5,175 nucleotides of DNA, taken from positions 1 through 5,175 of the forward strand of contig JAHRAW010000195.1 in NCBI GenBank assembly GCA_020027415.1, in the 5' to 3' direction. Below the pieces are notes generated by a model, which was not told the origin of the DNA, searched no databases, and saw only the letters and a list, made by a program, of their open reading frames with translations. The DNA is from Gammaproteobacteria bacterium. Lineage in GTDB: Bacteria; Pseudomonadota; Gammaproteobacteria; Arenicellales; Poriferihabitantaceae. The position numbers and the translations under genes were made by a program. This document shows, piece by piece, positions 5,076 to 5,175 of the stretch (position 1 is its first letter; each line of letters starts with the position of its first letter).

Positions 5076-5175
5076 CCGATTCTCCCAATGCATTTAAGGA
5101 TGTGGTAGCGGGTGACAAACCAGAAAACCACACCCTTGCACGCCAACGAAAAGAACATCAACTGGCAACGGATAA
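5072..5175 (+). CDS. unrecognised partner ORF of the Panacea gene, 5' fragment
   Basis: An ORF opens at the ATG (5072-5074) that overlaps the Panacea stop and stays open to the window end for 34 codons. GGAG at 5061-5064 gives a well-placed ribosome binding site seven bases upstream. The visible N-terminus (MTDSPNAFKDVVAGDK, then a charged Lys/Arg/Glu/His-rich stretch) is hydrophilic, with no signal peptide or membrane helix, and I do not recognise its family. Position and coupling make it the candidate toxin of a Panacea toxin-antitoxin pair, but the effector domain would lie beyond the window. It could also be an unrelated co-transcribed gene. Confidence 0.7.
   Translation, partial: MTDSPNAFKDVVAGDKPENHTLARQRKEHQLATD

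Overview
The window looks like a piece of a gammaproteobacterial chromosome, moderately GC-rich by eye. Its core is the conserved surE-pcm-nlpD stationary-phase/cell-envelope cluster, with a YqaA-type membrane protein gene between pcm and nlpD. That arrangement is known from Gammaproteobacteria. The Pcm N-terminus (GIGMTS) and the YqaA-like protein resemble versions I recall from xanthomonad/Chromatiales-like lineages, but I cannot name a genus.

Layout: (1) Bases 1-145, minus strand: the first 48 codons of a Bcr/CflA-type drug-export transporter, cut by the window edge. (2) Bases 146-425: a divergent intergenic region. It holds a strong GC-rich hairpin followed by a T-run on the plus strand, an AT-rich TTGG-N11-CCAA dyad next to a weak minus-strand promoter candidate, and a doubtful 42-codon ORF. 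(3) Bases 426-3358, plus strand: surE, pcm, a YqaA-like protein and nlpD, packed with overlaps or gaps of 1-8 bases, so almost certainly one operon. (4) Bases 3386-4498: a PLP enzyme of the D-cysteine desulfhydrase/ACC deaminase family, in the place where rpoS is usually found. (5) Bases 4536-5075: a Panacea-domain (DUF4065) protein with a strong ribosome binding site. It overlaps by four bases (ATGA) an unrecognised ORF that runs off the window at 5175.

The first four operon genes serve stress survival and envelope upkeep. SurE is a nucleotidase, Pcm repairs isoaspartyl-damaged proteins, the YqaA-like protein is a VTT/DedA-type membrane protein, and NlpD is an outer-membrane lipoprotein that activates a cell-wall amidase during division. 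The PLP enzyme carries the residue pair expected for D-cysteine desulfhydrase rather than ACC deaminase. The last two genes have the form of a toxin-antitoxin pair with a Panacea antitoxin, but the partner is truncated and its toxin nature is an inference from context.

No tRNA, rRNA, CRISPR array, insertion sequence or integrase was seen. The most notable points are the missing rpoS after nlpD and the candidate Panacea pair with an unidentified partner.
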